The notes under the pieces were generated by a model that was not told where the DNA came from, ran no database searches, and saw only the letters and a program-made list of their open reading frames with translations. Both the position numbers and the translations under genes were made by a program. This document shows positions 8,372 through 17,037 of a DNA stretch of 36,089 nt, piece after piece (position 1 is the stretch's first letter; each line of letters begins with the position of its first letter). The stretch covers positions 1-36,089 of the forward strand of contig JAURJT010000030.1 of assembly GCA_030832095.1 (NCBI GenBank), given 5' to 3'. This stretch comes from Gammaproteobacteria bacterium. Lineage in GTDB: Bacteria > Pseudomonadota > Gammaproteobacteria > Burkholderiales > Burkholderiaceae_B.

Positions 8372-9910
8372 ATGACCGAAATCGAATTTAAAGCCCTCGC
8401 AGCTCAAGGCTATAACCGGATCCCACTGGTCGCTGAAACCTACGCCGATCTCGACACCCCTTTGGCGATCTATTTAAAGCTCGCTCATAGTGGCCCTCAA
8501 GGTGGCAAAAACTCTTGCCTGCTTGAGTCAGTGGTCGGAGGCGAGCGGTTTGGGCGCTATTCGTTCATTGGCCTGCCTGCACGCAACGTCATTCGCGCGC
8601 GCGGTACGACCACTGAAGTGCTACGCGACGACAAGGTCATTGAAACGCATCAGGGCGATCCGCTTGCCTTCATTTCGCAATATCAAGCGCGTTTTAAAGT
8701 CGCCTTGCGCCCTGGCATGCCGCGCTTTGCAGGTGGTTTAGCCGGGTATTTTGGCTATGACACGGTGCGACACATCGAACCCAAACTCGGCCCCGCCACC
8801 AAGCCTTATCCGGCCGGAATGGGCGAAGGCCCACCCGATATCTTGTTGTTGCAAGTCGATGAGTTAGTCATCGTTGATAACCTGGCAGGGCGCATTTATT
8901 TGATGGTGTATGCCGATCCGGCTCAGCCTGAGGCCTTTAATCACGCACAGAAGCGTATCAAAGAGTTACGGATTCGGCTGCGCAAGCCAATTGAAATCCC
9001 CTATAGCCATTCAAGCGTCGTCACCGCCGAAGAGCGGCACTTTGCCAAGGCCGATTATCTGGCTGCGGTATTACGCGCAAAAGAGTACATCGCAGCGGGT
9101 GACCTCATGCAGGTGCAAGTCGGGCAAGTGATCACCAAACCGTTTAGCGAGTCACCGCTGTCTTTGTATCGCGCACTGCGTAGCTTAAATCCCTCACCGT
9201 ATATGTATTACTGGAACTTCGGCGACTTTCAGGTCGTTGGCGCTTCACCCGAAATTCTGGTGCGCCAAGAAGCGTTGCCGCTGGCTGACGGGGCGCCCGC
9301 TGGCTCGGTACCCGAAACCACCATCACGATTCGACCGTTGGCCGGCACTCGCAAGCGCGGCGCGACCCCCGAGTTGGATGCCGCGCTGGCCGAAGAGCTG
9401 CTGGCCGACCCGAAAGAGCGTGCCGAACATGTCATGCTGATTGACCTTGCCCGCAATGACGTCGGTCGAGTCGCAAAAATCGGTAGCGTCAAAGTGACTG
9501 ACACCATGGTGATTGAGCGCTATTCACATGTGATGCATCTAGTCTCAAACGTTGCCGGCACGCTTGAGGCCGGCATGAGCAATATGGATGTCTTACGCGC
9601 TTCGTTTCCGGCAGGCACCTTAACCGGCGCACCAAAAGTGCGGGCGATGCAAATGATCGACGAGCTTGAGCCGGTGCGCCGTGGGATCTATGGCGGCGCC
9701 GCGGGCTACTTGAGTTACGGCGGGGAGATGGATGTCGCGATCGCTATTCGTACTGGCATTATTAAAGACGGCATGCTGTACGTGCAGGCGGCCGCCGGCA
9801 TCGTAGCCGACTCTGACCCAGAGCTCGAATGGCAAGAAACTGAGGCAAAAGCCCGTGCAGTGTTACGCGCGGCCGAACAAGTGCAAACCGGGCTTGATGA
9901 CCCGTTTTAA
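8372..9910 (+). CDS. trpE: Anthranilate synthase component I
   Basis: From the ATG at 8372 the protein is 512 residues, the usual length. It makes anthranilate from chorismate with ammonia supplied by TrpG. The N-terminal region carries LLESV, the family motif involved in tryptophan feedback binding. The chorismate-binding domain has PSPYMYYWNFGDFQVVGASPE, IRPLAGTRKRG, DLARNDVGRVAKIGSV, SHVMHLVSNV and the C-terminal GAPKVRAMQMIDELEP and GGEMDVAIAIRTG. The frame is open upstream to a TTG at 8309, but that lies against the attenuator terminator. GAGAA lies about 10 bases before the chosen ATG. First structural gene of the trp operon. Confidence 0.97.
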   Translation: MTEIEFKALAAQGYNRIPLVAETYADLDTPLAIYLKLAHSGPQGGKNSCLLESVVGGERFGRYSFIGLPARNVIRARGTTTEVLRDDKVIETHQGDPLAFISQYQARFKVALRPGMPRFAGGLAGYFGYDTVRHIEPKLGPATKPYPAGMGEGPPDILLLQVDELVIVDNLAGRIYLMVYADPAQPEAFNHAQKRIKELRIRLRKPIEIPYSHSSVVTAEERHFAKADYLAAVLRAKEYIAAGDLMQVQVGQVITKPFSESPLSLYRALRSLNPSPYMYYWNFGDFQVVGASPEILVRQEALPLADGAPAGSVPETTITIRPLAGTRKRGATPELDAALAEELLADPKERAEHVMLIDLARNDVGRVAKIGSVKVTDTMVIERYSHVMHLVSNVAGTLEAGMSNMDVLRASFPAGTLTGAPKVRAMQMIDELEPVRRGIYGGAAGYLSYGGEMDVAIAIRTGIIKDGMLYVQAAAGIVADSDPELEWQETEAKARAVLRAAEQVQTGLDDPF

Positions 9911-9943
9911 GCCCCACACCTTGATACGACCTGGATTCAAACC

Positions 9944-10522
9944 ATGCTACTGATGATCGATAACTACGACTCGTTTACCTACAACCTCGTACAATACTTT
10001 GGCGAACTTGGTCAAGACGTGCGCGTGTATCGTAACGACCAGATCACACTCAAAGAGATCGATGCGCTCGCACCTGATCACATCTGCGTGTCGCCCGGGC
10101 CTTGCTCACCCGCCGAGGCCGGCATCTCAATCGATGTGATCAAACACTATGCCGGTAAAAAACCGATCTTAGGCGTGTGCCTCGGCCATCAGGCAATCGG
10201 CGCAGCCTTTGGTGGCAAGATCGTTCGTGCGCAACAAATCATGCACGGCAAAACCTCAGACATCACACACACCAACAGCGATGTTTTTAAAGGCTTACCT
10301 TCACCCTACACTGTGATTCGTTATCACTCTTTAGCGATTGAACGTGCCTCAATCCCCGAGTGTCTGGCGATCACAGCGCAAACCGCAGATGGCGAGATCA
10401 TGGGGGTACGGCACAAAACACTGCCGGTTTATGGCGTACAGTTTCATCCAGAATCGATCTTAAGCGAACATGGTCACGCGTTATTGCGTAACTTTCTTGA
10501 GCTTGATGAGGTAAAGGCTTAA
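9944..10522 (+). CDS. trpG: Anthranilate synthase component II (glutamine amidotransferase)
   Basis: A 192-residue class I glutamine amidotransferase that releases ammonia from glutamine for TrpE. The nucleophile is C79 in [10 protein letters not shown]; the His-Glu pair lies in [11 protein letters not shown]; the oxyanion region is [11 protein letters not shown]. It starts [20 protein letters not shown], the standard TrpG/PabA N-terminus. It follows trpE by 33 bases. In many bacteria the same subunit also serves aminodeoxychorismate synthase; whether it does here cannot be seen. Confidence 0.97.
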   Translation: MLLMIDNYDSFTYNLVQYFGELGQDVRVYRNDQITLKEIDALAPDHICVSPGPCSPAEAGISIDVIKHYAGKKPILGVCLGHQAIGAAFGGKIVRAQQIMHGKTSDITHTNSDVFKGLPSPYTVIRYHSLAIERASIPECLAITAQTADGEIMGVRHKTLPVYGVQFHPESILSEHGHALLRNFLELDEVKA

Positions 10523-10537
10523 ACCCATCAATATCCT

Positions 10538-10557
10538 CCTCGCTCTGAATAGCGAGG
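10538..10557 (+). repeat. Hairpin between trpG and trpD
   Basis: CCTCGCT (10538-10544) and AGCGAGG (10551-10557) form a perfect seven-pair stem with a six-base loop. Only three T follow, so it is not a convincing terminator. The trpD ribosome site (GGAG, 10564-10567) lies seven bases downstream of the stem, so the hairpin could affect trpD translation or act as an mRNA stabiliser. Confidence 0.7.
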
Positions 10558-10573
10558 TTTCGCGGAGCAATAC

Positions 10574-11602
10574 ATGATTACCCCGAACGAAGCACTACAC
10601 CGCTGTATCGAACATCGTGAGATTTTTCATGACGAGATGCTGCACTTGATGCGTATGTTGATGCGCGGTGAGATGTCGCCCGCCATTGCTGCAGCGCTCT
10701 TGATGGGCCTGCGCGTGAAAAAAGAGACCGTTGGCGAGATCACAGCAGCCGCGCAAGTGATGCGTGAGTTTGCAACGCCAGTGCATGTTGCCAACCCTCA
10801 GGATATGGTCGATATGTGTGGCACCGGTGGCGATGGCAGTAGTACGTTCAACATTTCAACGACCGCGATGTTTGTTGCCGCCGCAGCTGGCGTACCGATT
10901 GCCAAACACGGCGGGCGCAGCGCCTCGTCATCGTCAGGTAGCGCAGATGTGCTTGAAGCCTTAGGCGCTAATCTGGCGCTAACGCCGCCACAAATTGCCG
11001 AGTGCATTGAAGAGATCGGCATTGGCTTTATGTTTGCACAAGCCCATCACGGCGCCATGAAAAACATCGCACCAATTCGCAAAGAACTTGGTGTTCGCAC
11101 CATTTTTAACATCCTTGGGCCGTTAACAAATCCTGCTGGTGCAGCGAATCAATTGATGGGAGTGTTTCATTCTGATTTAGTCGGCATCCAAGTACGTGTG
11201 TTGCAACTACTGGGTTCTAAACACGTGATGATTGTTCATGGCAAAGATGGCATGGATGAAGCCTCGCTGGGTGCCGGCACGCTGGTCGGCGAACTCAAAG
11301 ACGGTGCCATTTCTGAGTATGAAATTCATCCAGAAGATTTTAGCCTGACTATGGTGTCAAATCGCGGCATTCGCGTGTCAAGCAAAGAAGAGTCTCGCGA
11401 CCGCGTACTTGAAGCCCTCACCAACAAGCCGAGCACGGCACGTGACATTGTCGCGTTTAATGCGGGCTTGGCGATTTACGTTGGCAACCACGCCTCTTCG
11501 ATTCAACAAGGTATCAAGATGGCGTTCGAAGCGATTGCAAGCGGTGCAGCACGCGCGAAACTCGACGCCTTTTGTGCCAAAACAAAAAAGTTTGCATCAT
11601 GA
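10574..11602 (+). CDS. trpD: Anthranilate phosphoribosyltransferase
   Basis: A 342-residue enzyme that transfers phosphoribose from PRPP to anthranilate. The N-terminal helical part is followed by the glycine-rich [15 protein letters not shown] motif (PRPP and substrate binding), [21 protein letters not shown], and [15 protein letters not shown] at 10564-10567 is a good ribosome site. Its TGA overlaps the trpC start as ATGA, so the two are probably translationally coupled. The length is normal. Confidence 0.97.
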   Translation: MITPNEALHRCIEHREIFHDEMLHLMRMLMRGEMSPAIAAALLMGLRVKKETVGEITAAAQVMREFATPVHVANPQDMVDMCGTGGDGSSTFNISTTAMFVAAAAGVPIAKHGGRSASSSSGSADVLEALGANLALTPPQIAECIEEIGIGFMFAQAHHGAMKNIAPIRKELGVRTIFNILGPLTNPAGAANQLMGVFHSDLVGIQVRVLQLLGSKHVMIVHGKDGMDEASLGAGTLVGELKDGAISEYEIHPEDFSLTMVSNRGIRVSSKEESRDRVLEALTNKPSTARDIVAFNAGLAIYVGNHASSIQQGIKMAFEAIASGAARAKLDAFCAKTKKFAS

Positions 11603-12387
11603 GCGATATTCTCAAAAAAATTCTGGCCGTTAAAACCCAAGAAGTCGCTGCGGCACGTGCCGTGCATAGCGAAGCCACTCTGCTTGCCGAGGCCAAGGCC
11701 CGCAAAGACATTCGTGGCTTTGCCCAAGCCATTGAAACAAAAATCGAGAACGGACACGCAGGTGTGATTGCCGAAATAAAAAAGGCTTCGCCCTCAAAAG
11801 GTATTTTGCGCGAAAATTTTTTGCCTGCTGAAATCGCAACCTCTTACGCAACACACGGCGCAGCCTGTTTATCGGTACTGACCGATGAGCAGTTTTTTCA
11901 AGGCGCTGACGACTACTTACGCCAAGCCCGTGCCGCCTGCAACTTGCCGGTATTGCGCAAAGATTTTATGGTCGACCCCTATCAAATCATCGCCGCGCGC
12001 GCCATGGGGGCCGACTGCATTTTGTTGATCGTATCGGCGTTGACCGCAACACAGTTAAATGAGTTTGAGGCCTGCGCCTTTGAGCTTGGCATGGACGTGT
12101 TGGTTGAAGTACACGATGCCCAAGAACTTGAGATCGCGCTTGATTTGAGTACCACGTTACTTGGTATCAACAATCGCAACTTGCGCACCTTTGAAACATC
12201 GCTTCAAACCACGCTCGATCTGTTGAAGCGTATTCCGGCAAGCAAACGCGTTGTGACAGAAAGCGGCATCTTGAGCCCCGCCGATGTCCAACACATGCGC
12301 GCAAATGACGTGCAGGCATTTTTAGTCGGCGAAGCGTTTATGCGTGCGCCAGAACCTGGTGTTGAGTTAGCACGGCTGTTTGCATAA
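11599..12387 (+). CDS. trpC: Indole-3-glycerol-phosphate synthase
   Basis: A 262-residue (beta/alpha)8 barrel enzyme that closes the indole ring from CdRP. Visible motifs are [13 protein letters not shown] (catalytic Glu and Lys), [32 protein letters not shown] and VTESGIL. It is monofunctional with no TrpF fusion. The start ATG overlaps the trpD stop by four bases. It is the last trp gene of this operon; trpF, trpB and trpA are not in the window. Confidence 0.97.
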   Translation: MSDILKKILAVKTQEVAAARAVHSEATLLAEAKARKDIRGFAQAIETKIENGHAGVIAEIKKASPSKGILRENFLPAEIATSYATHGAACLSVLTDEQFFQGADDYLRQARAACNLPVLRKDFMVDPYQIIAARAMGADCILLIVSALTATQLNEFEACAFELGMDVLVEVHDAQELEIALDLSTTLLGINNRNLRTFETSLQTTLDLLKRIPASKRVVTESGILSPADVQHMRANDVQAFLVGEAFMRAPEPGVELARLFA

Positions 12388-12396
12388 AGGCGTACC

Positions 12397-12434
12397 GGCA
12401 AATGCCACGCTCGCGTGACCGCGGGGCATCTGCC
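12397..12434. repeat. Inverted repeat in the convergent trpC / methyltransferase gap
   Basis: GGCAAATGCC (12397-12406) and GGCATCTGCC (12425-12434) can form a ten-position stem with one mismatch. It lies between two convergent genes, and a run of six T lies about 15 bases downstream (near 12449-12454), so it may help stop transcription. It lacks a tight T tail, hence only moderate support. Confidence 0.4.
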
Positions 12435-12487
12435 TTGTTCACGCTACCTTTTTTAGACTTGAAGGTGCGATTGAAAGCGCACTTGAC

Positions 12488-13738
12488 CTACAGCTGAGCG
12501 CTGCGATCGCCGCGGCTAAAGCCCGACAAGACCTGGTCGAGCCCTCGGCTGAGCACCATCACTTTAAAGAGCTCGCCCATCTCTGCTTCAGACAGTAGCT
12601 TTTGCACGGCACCGTGGGTTTGAGCCAGCGTTTTTGTGTTGGTTTGATCAAGCGTGTTTAAAAGTTCGGGCAAACCGCTATTGAGCAAAAATCTTGCCTG
12701 CGAGGTGTAGCCCAATACCTCGAGGCCCGCCCCAAACGCAGCCTCGGCGATGGCGGTGAAATCTACATGCGCCGTGATATCTTGCAAACCCGGCGCTAAA
12801 AAAACGTCATCGTGCGCGCGATGCTGAATATGACACATCAACGTGCCACGTTGACGCTGAGGATGAAAAAACTCATGACGCGGAAAGCCATAATCAATGA
12901 GAATGGCTGCACCTTTAGTCAGCCAAGCGCTTAGATCGCGGACCCACGCTTCGGCCGGTAGATTGATTTCTGAGCGATAACCTGGCAAGTAGGGCATGCG
13001 TGCGCGCACCGCTTGCTCAAGCGCTTTGGGCGCTGTGCGATCTTGATATTGAAAGCCCTCGCCTTCTGATACCACACCGCGTTGCAAGACGTGATCGCTG
13101 TGCTCTGACCAGGCAAAGAGTTCAACAGGCATTGCATCAAGCACTTCATTGGCCAAGATACAACCGCTGAACTGCGAAGGGGTTCGGTCAAGCCAGACGA
13201 CTCGGCTGCCCCAGGGGGCAAGCAACTGCTGCTGCCTGAGTTTTAAGTCGGCAGACACTTCGAGTATGAAATAGGTGGCGGTGAAGCCTAGCGAATCTAA
13301 GGCACTTAACACGCTATGCGCCAACGCGCCACTACCAGCACCAAATTCAAGGATGTTGGTTGAATCGGCTTGTTGCAAGACTTCAAGGGCTTGGCGCGCT
13401 AGCGTGTGGCCAAACAGCGGTGTCAATTGTGGCGCCGTTACGAAATCGCCGCTGAGCGCGCCGCGATGACTGCTGTTGCTGTTGCTGTTGTTGCTGTTGC
13501 TGCTGCCATGAGCGTCGCTTTGACTTTCGCCCGGTTGCCAAGCCATAGTCGCTTCGGCAAGCTTCACACTGCCCGCTGCGTAGTAGCCAAGGCCAGGCGC
13601 GTAAAGCACGTGATGCATCCATTGACTGAACGGCAGCCAGCCCCCCTGCTGCTGGATCTGTGCACGTAAAAAAGCGCTGACACGTTGGCTATGCGCCAGC
13701 GCGTCAGCGCTTACCGGGATTGAGGTCTCGGCAGGCAC
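12488..13738 (-). CDS. SAM-dependent methyltransferase, MidA/NDUFAF7 family
   Basis: A 416-residue class I methyltransferase of the family that in mitochondria methylates an arginine of complex I subunit NDUFS2. Signature stretches are LYAPGLGYY, GDFVTAPQLTPLFGHTLARQ, NILEFGAGSGALAH (SAM-binding motif I), ILEVSADLKLRQQ and CILANEVLDAMPVELF. The bacterial substrate is unknown. Between residues about 77 and 92 there is a Ser/Asn-rich insertion encoded by a trinucleotide run, just before the conserved GDFVTAP. The start is a GTG 14 bases after the rhlE stop, so it is probably cotranscribed with rhlE. Confidence 0.9.
   Translation of the reverse strand: MPAETSIPVSADALAHSQRVSAFLRAQIQQQGGWLPFSQWMHHVLYAPGLGYYAAGSVKLAEATMAWQPGESQSDAHGSSNSNNSNSNSSHRGALSGDFVTAPQLTPLFGHTLARQALEVLQQADSTNILEFGAGSGALAHSVLSALDSLGFTATYFILEVSADLKLRQQQLLAPWGSRVVWLDRTPSQFSGCILANEVLDAMPVELFAWSEHSDHVLQRGVVSEGEGFQYQDRTAPKALEQAVRARMPYLPGYRSEINLPAEAWVRDLSAWLTKGAAILIDYGFPRHEFFHPQRQRGTLMCHIQHRAHDDVFLAPGLQDITAHVDFTAIAEAAFGAGLEVLGYTSQARFLLNSGLPELLNTLDQTNTKTLAQTHGAVQKLLSEAEMGELFKVMVLSRGLDQVLSGFSRGDRSAQL
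13471..13506. repeat. Trinucleotide microsatellite (TGC/TGT, 12 units) inside the methyltransferase gene
   Basis: Twelve consecutive triplets of TGC or TGT on the plus strand read as AGC/AAC (Ser/Asn) in the gene frame. Changes by whole triplets would alter the insertion length without a frameshift. Confidence 0.9.
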
Positions 13739-13752
13739 TGCGTGCCTACAAC

Positions 13753-15546
13753 TTAACGGCGACCGCCGTCAAAGGTAAAGCCACGACGTGCACCCGTTGC
13801 GGCACGTGGTGCACCGGGGCGAGGTGCGCCCGAGCGTGCTGGGCCGTCACCGCGTGGTGCAAAGGTTTTACCACTTGGTGCGGCAGCACGAGGCGCAAAG
13901 TCACGTGCGGGGCGAGCAGGCTTGCCAGCATACGCTGGGCGATCTGAAGCACCACGATCAGTGCGGGGCTCAAACGAACGTGGCTCTGTGCGCGCATTCG
14001 CGTAAGGATTGTCGCTGCGTGCAGCATGAGGTTGATCGCCACGGGGTGCGTAGCTACGATCGCCAAACGATTTTTCACCACGGGGTGCATATGATTTTTC
14101 ACCACGTGGGGCAAAAGGCCGATCGCCACGCGGGGCGAAGGATTTTTCGCCACGATCTGCAAACGGTTTATCGCCACGCGGCGCAAAAGGCTTGTCACCG
14201 CGAGGTGCGAAGGGCTTATCACCACGTGGGGCGAAACTGCGCTCACCGCGATCGGCAAACGGCTTGTCGCCGCGCGGGGCGTAGGGGCGCGACTCGCGAC
14301 CGGCATAACCACCACCGCTCGGGGCCGAGCTGCGATCGTTACTGAAACGCCCGCCCTTTTTACCACCTGCACCACGGCCAGCACCTTCAGGGCGCGCGCT
14401 TGGTGTACGTTGTGGCTCAAGGCCTGCAATCACCTCTGAAGGGATTTGATGGCCAATGAAGTGCTCGATGCGGCGCACTTTATGACGCTCGCCGTGAACG
14501 GCCAGGGTGTAAGCCAAACCATCGCGCCCAGCGCGGCCAGTACGGCCGATGCGGTGCACGTAATCTTCAGGCTGCATTGGCAGATCATAATTAATGGCGT
14601 GACTGATGGCTTGCACGTCGATGCCGCGCGCGGCGACATCGGTAGCAACCAACACACGTACGCGACCGTCTTGTACTTCAGTCAGGGTACGTGAACGCTG
14701 ACGTTGATTCATGTCACCATGCAACGCCATCACTGAAAAACCCGTGTCAGCCAAATGCTCAGCCAGATCATCTGCACCGCGTTTCGTGGCAGTAAAAACA
14801 ATTGCTTGACCCATCTCAGCATCGCGCAAGATGTGATCAAGCAGGCGTAGCTTATGGCCGGCATCATCTGCGTACAACAGTGTTTGTGTGATGTTGGCGT
14901 GCCGATCTGAGGGCGAAGCCATTTCAATGCGCTGTGGATCGCGCATCATGCGTGCGGCTAACTTTGCCACCGTGCCATCCAGCGTTGCTGAAAACAACAA
15001 AGTTTGACGATCTTGTGGAGTGCGATCCACGATGGTGTTGATGTCGTCAATAAAGCCCATATCCAACATGCGATCGGCTTCGTCAAGCACGAGAGTGTGC
15101 ACGGTTGACAAATCAACCCGGCGCGCTTGCAAGTGGTCCAGTAAACGACCAGGAGTCGCCACCAGTACGTCAACACGACGCGACAAGGCCTTGAGCTGTG
15201 CACCATAAGGCATGCCGCCCACGACAGTTGCGATACGCAAATCGTCAAGGTTACTGCCGTACGTTGCGGTGGCTTCGCTGACTTGCAAAGCGAGTTCGCG
15301 AGTCGGGGTCAACACCAACACCTGCACGCCACGGCCTTTATTGGCGGGTTTTTGTGCGATGCGGTTCAGTGCAGGCAACATAAAGGCAGCTGTTTTGCCG
15401 CTACCGGTTTGTGACGACACCATTAAGTCAGAACCAGCCATTGCAGGCGGAATCGCTGCCATTTGCACGGGCGTGGGTGTTGTAAAACCGGTACGTTCAA
15501 TTGAAGAGAGTAAAGCGGGCGCGAGCCCTAACGAATCGAAGGACAT
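13753..15546 (-). CDS. rhlE: DEAD-box RNA helicase, RhlE type, with repetitive basic tail
   Basis: A 597-residue ATP-dependent RNA helicase. The Q motif region is TGFTTPTPVQ, motif I is SQTGSGKTAAF, motif II is DEAD in LVLDEADRMLDMGF, motif III is SAT, and motif VI is HRIGRTGRAGRDG. The core spans about residues 1-380. The remaining 200 residues are a low-complexity Gly/Arg/Lys-rich tail with about ten copies of an APRGDKPF-like unit. Such tails bind RNA and help recruit helicases to ribosomes or degradosomes. The start at 15546 follows TAGGAAAG. The frame extends 74 codons upstream, but that stretch is unlike any helicase and is the structured leader. The upstream gene is ung, the downstream one the MidA-type methyltransferase. 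Confidence 0.95.
   Translation of the reverse strand: MSFDSLGLAPALLSSIERTGFTTPTPVQMAAIPPAMAGSDLMVSSQTGSGKTAAFMLPALNRIAQKPANKGRGVQVLVLTPTRELALQVSEATATYGSNLDDLRIATVVGGMPYGAQLKALSRRVDVLVATPGRLLDHLQARRVDLSTVHTLVLDEADRMLDMGFIDDINTIVDRTPQDRQTLLFSATLDGTVAKLAARMMRDPQRIEMASPSDRHANITQTLLYADDAGHKLRLLDHILRDAEMGQAIVFTATKRGADDLAEHLADTGFSVMALHGDMNQRQRSRTLTEVQDGRVRVLVATDVAARGIDVQAISHAINYDLPMQPEDYVHRIGRTGRAGRDGLAYTLAVHGERHKVRRIEHFIGHQIPSEVIAGLEPQRTPSARPEGAGRGAGGKKGGRFSNDRSSAPSGGGYAGRESRPYAPRGDKPFADRGERSFAPRGDKPFAPRGDKPFAPRGDKPFADRGEKSFAPRGDRPFAPRGEKSYAPRGEKSFGDRSYAPRGDQPHAARSDNPYANARTEPRSFEPRTDRGASDRPAYAGKPARPARDFAPRAAAPSGKTFAPRGDGPARSGAPRPGAPRAATGARRGFTFDGGRR
14028..14287 (-). repeat. Tandem repeat encoding the APRGDKPF-type tail of RhlE
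   Basis: About ten degenerate copies of a 24-base unit encode variants such as APRGDKPF, ADRGERSF and APRGEKSY. The DNA copies differ at many third positions, so the array is old rather than freshly expanded. Boundaries are approximate. Confidence 0.85.
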
Positions 15547-15720
15547 GACTTTCCTAGAGGCCAGATAGTGGCCATATGACGCAGCCCGGAGAGTTGGTAG
15601 ACCGGCGGTAGTCGGTTGAATCGAGCATCGTGCCGACCGAATCAACCGAACGTCTGGGCTGGAGATCCATCTATCTGGATCACACTTGCTGCCCACGAAA
15701 GGAAAGGAGGTCAGAAATCG
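15547..15720 (-). promoter_or_regulatory. Structured 5' leader of rhlE mRNA
   Basis: Four nested helices can be drawn on the minus-strand RNA. P1: AGGAAAG, the ribosome site (15549-15555), with CTTTCCT (15700-15706). P2: CTATCTGG (15561-15568) with CCAGATAG (15671-15678). P3: GGGCTG (15582-15587 on the RNA) with CAGCCC (15656-15661). P4: an eight-pair hairpin, 15612-15619 with 15642-15649, plus three more pairs after a mismatch. A local hairpin, GATCCA-loop-TGGATC at 15664-15681, would compete with P2. P1 would close off the ribosome site. The pairings are seen directly; the regulatory role is inferred. No known family was recognised. Confidence 0.55.
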
Positions 15721-15832
15721 ATGATGTGTGTGCTTAGCTAGGCATTGCCCGCTAGCGTCCTGCGACATCTTTTTTGCAGTGTGCGAATACTACCCTACTT
15801 TTGGATCGGGGTAAACCCTTTAGGGCAGATAA

Positions 15833-16591
15833 TTATGCTTTCCAGTCAATTACTTGCAAGTTTCGTTGTAATAACCACGCATTGGCCGCCTTGAAGTGCC
15901 CGCAGCCGATAAAAGGATGGGCCCCTCGGCGCGCCGAGAGCGGCGAGGGGTGATTGCACATCAAAATCAGATGTTGGGGCTGGCTAGCAATCAAGTCTTG
16001 CTTGGTTTGCGCATGCGCGCCCCACAGCATGAATACCTTAGGACTTGAGTCTTGTGCGACCGCCTGAATCAACGCGTCGGTCACCGTCTCCCACCCTTTG
16101 CCCGCATGAGAAGCCGGCAGCCCGTCCTCGACGGTGAGAGCCGTGTTTAACAGTAAGACGCCTTGCCTCACCCAGCGCGATAAATCATTGTGGTCAGCAT
16201 TAGGTTTCAACACTAATTGCGACGGGTCGTCGGGGTATTCAAGCTCGATCTCAGTGAGTATATTGCGCAGACTGGGTGGCCGCGCCAGGCCATCGGGAAC
16301 AGAAAACGCCAGCCCCTGTGCTTGCCCTGCGCCATGATAGGGATCCTGGCCCAGGATCACCACACGAACAGCCTGAGGCGTTAACGACTCAAGCGCTCGA
16401 AAAGGTTGTGTAGGATAAATGACCGCTGCGCTGCGCAACCGCTGCGCTAGCATTGCAGACAAGCTATCAAGCGCACACTTCACCTGATCGGCGCCCAACA
16501 CAGCCTGCCAGGCCGGCGCCAGCTTGGTGAGATGCGCGGATAGCTCAGCTTGCAGCAAACGATTAGAACTTAAGCGCAACTGAGACGTCAT
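15833..16591 (-). CDS. ung: Uracil-DNA glycosylase
   Basis: A 252-residue family 1 enzyme that removes uracil from DNA. The water-activating loop is VILGQDPYHGAGQAQGLAFSV, with the catalytic Asp and Tyr; the minor-groove loop is NHPSPLSARRG, with the catalytic His; GVLLLNTALTV carries the conserved Asn. The ATG overlaps the stop of the upstream HIT gene by four bases. About 290 bases downstream lies the rhlE start, with the rhlE leader in between. Confidence 0.97.
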   Translation of the reverse strand: MTSQLRLSSNRLLQAELSAHLTKLAPAWQAVLGADQVKCALDSLSAMLAQRLRSAAVIYPTQPFRALESLTPQAVRVVILGQDPYHGAGQAQGLAFSVPDGLARPPSLRNILTEIELEYPDDPSQLVLKPNADHNDLSRWVRQGVLLLNTALTVEDGLPASHAGKGWETVTDALIQAVAQDSSPKVFMLWGAHAQTKQDLIASQPQHLILMCNHPSPLSARRGAHPFIGCGHFKAANAWLLQRNLQVIDWKA

Positions 16592-17037
16592 CTGCTATCC
16601 AGCTGGTCCGCTAAAGCTTGGTGATAAGCGTTCAGTTGCTGTTGCACACGCGCACGGCGCGCCTCTTGCGCCGCCTGCGCTTTCATATCGGCCTGCGGCA
16701 ATGCTGCCCACACCGCTTGCGGAAAATGCGGATCATCTTGCCAGCGCGGAATCACGTGCCAATGCAGGTGAGGCACCACGTTGCCAAACGCGGCTAGATT
16801 GACCTTGTCAGGTTTGAGCACAATACGCTGCACTTGTTCAACCAGCAGCACGATCCGCAACAACTCGGTTTGCTCTGCTGCGCTCAGGTCAGTCATCTCA
16901 ACCACGTGCGCCGTCCAGATCACACGCGTGAAGCCCGGGTATAACGCATCGTTCGCATCAATCACGCGCAGGTGTTCGTTTTGCCACAAGATCGTGCCAC
17001 CTGGTGCTTGGCAAAGCGGGCATTTAGCGCTGAGCAT
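16588..17037 (-). CDS. HIT family nucleotide-binding protein
   Basis: A 149-residue HIT-domain protein with the histidine triad HLHWHVIPRW, in which the central His is the nucleophile of nucleotidyl hydrolases and transferases. A CPLC pair near the N-terminus could bind zinc. Members hydrolyse dinucleoside polyphosphates or nucleoside phosphoramidates; the substrate here is not determined. The ATG at 17037 overlaps the upstream PPK2 gene by 14 bases and the stop overlaps ung by four, so these three genes look like one translationally coupled unit. Confidence 0.93.
   Translation of the reverse strand: MLSAKCPLCQAPGGTILWQNEHLRVIDANDALYPGFTRVIWTAHVVEMTDLSAAEQTELLRIVLLVEQVQRIVLKPDKVNLAAFGNVVPHLHWHVIPRWQDDPHFPQAVWAALPQADMKAQAAQEARRARVQQQLNAYHQALADQLDSR

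Noticed and set aside
10538..10557. Terminator between trpG and trpD
   Set aside because: The stem is good, but only TTT follows and the operon continues with a normal ribosome site.
13383..13622. Frame with a run of about 12 glutamines
   Set aside because: It is the out-of-frame reading of the TGC/TGT microsatellite in the MidA-type methyltransferase gene.
13746..14429. A 227-codon open frame on the minus strand in another frame of the rhlE tail
   Set aside because: It is a by-product of the 24-base repeat array: Val/Ala/His-rich with no domain, while the rhlE frame is clearly the coding one.
15702..15738. AGGAGGT followed by ATGATG and a six-codon frame on the plus strand before the stop
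   Set aside because: It looks like a ribosome site, but no gene follows on that strand; it is better explained as the complement of the CCTCCTTTCC arm of the rhlE leader.
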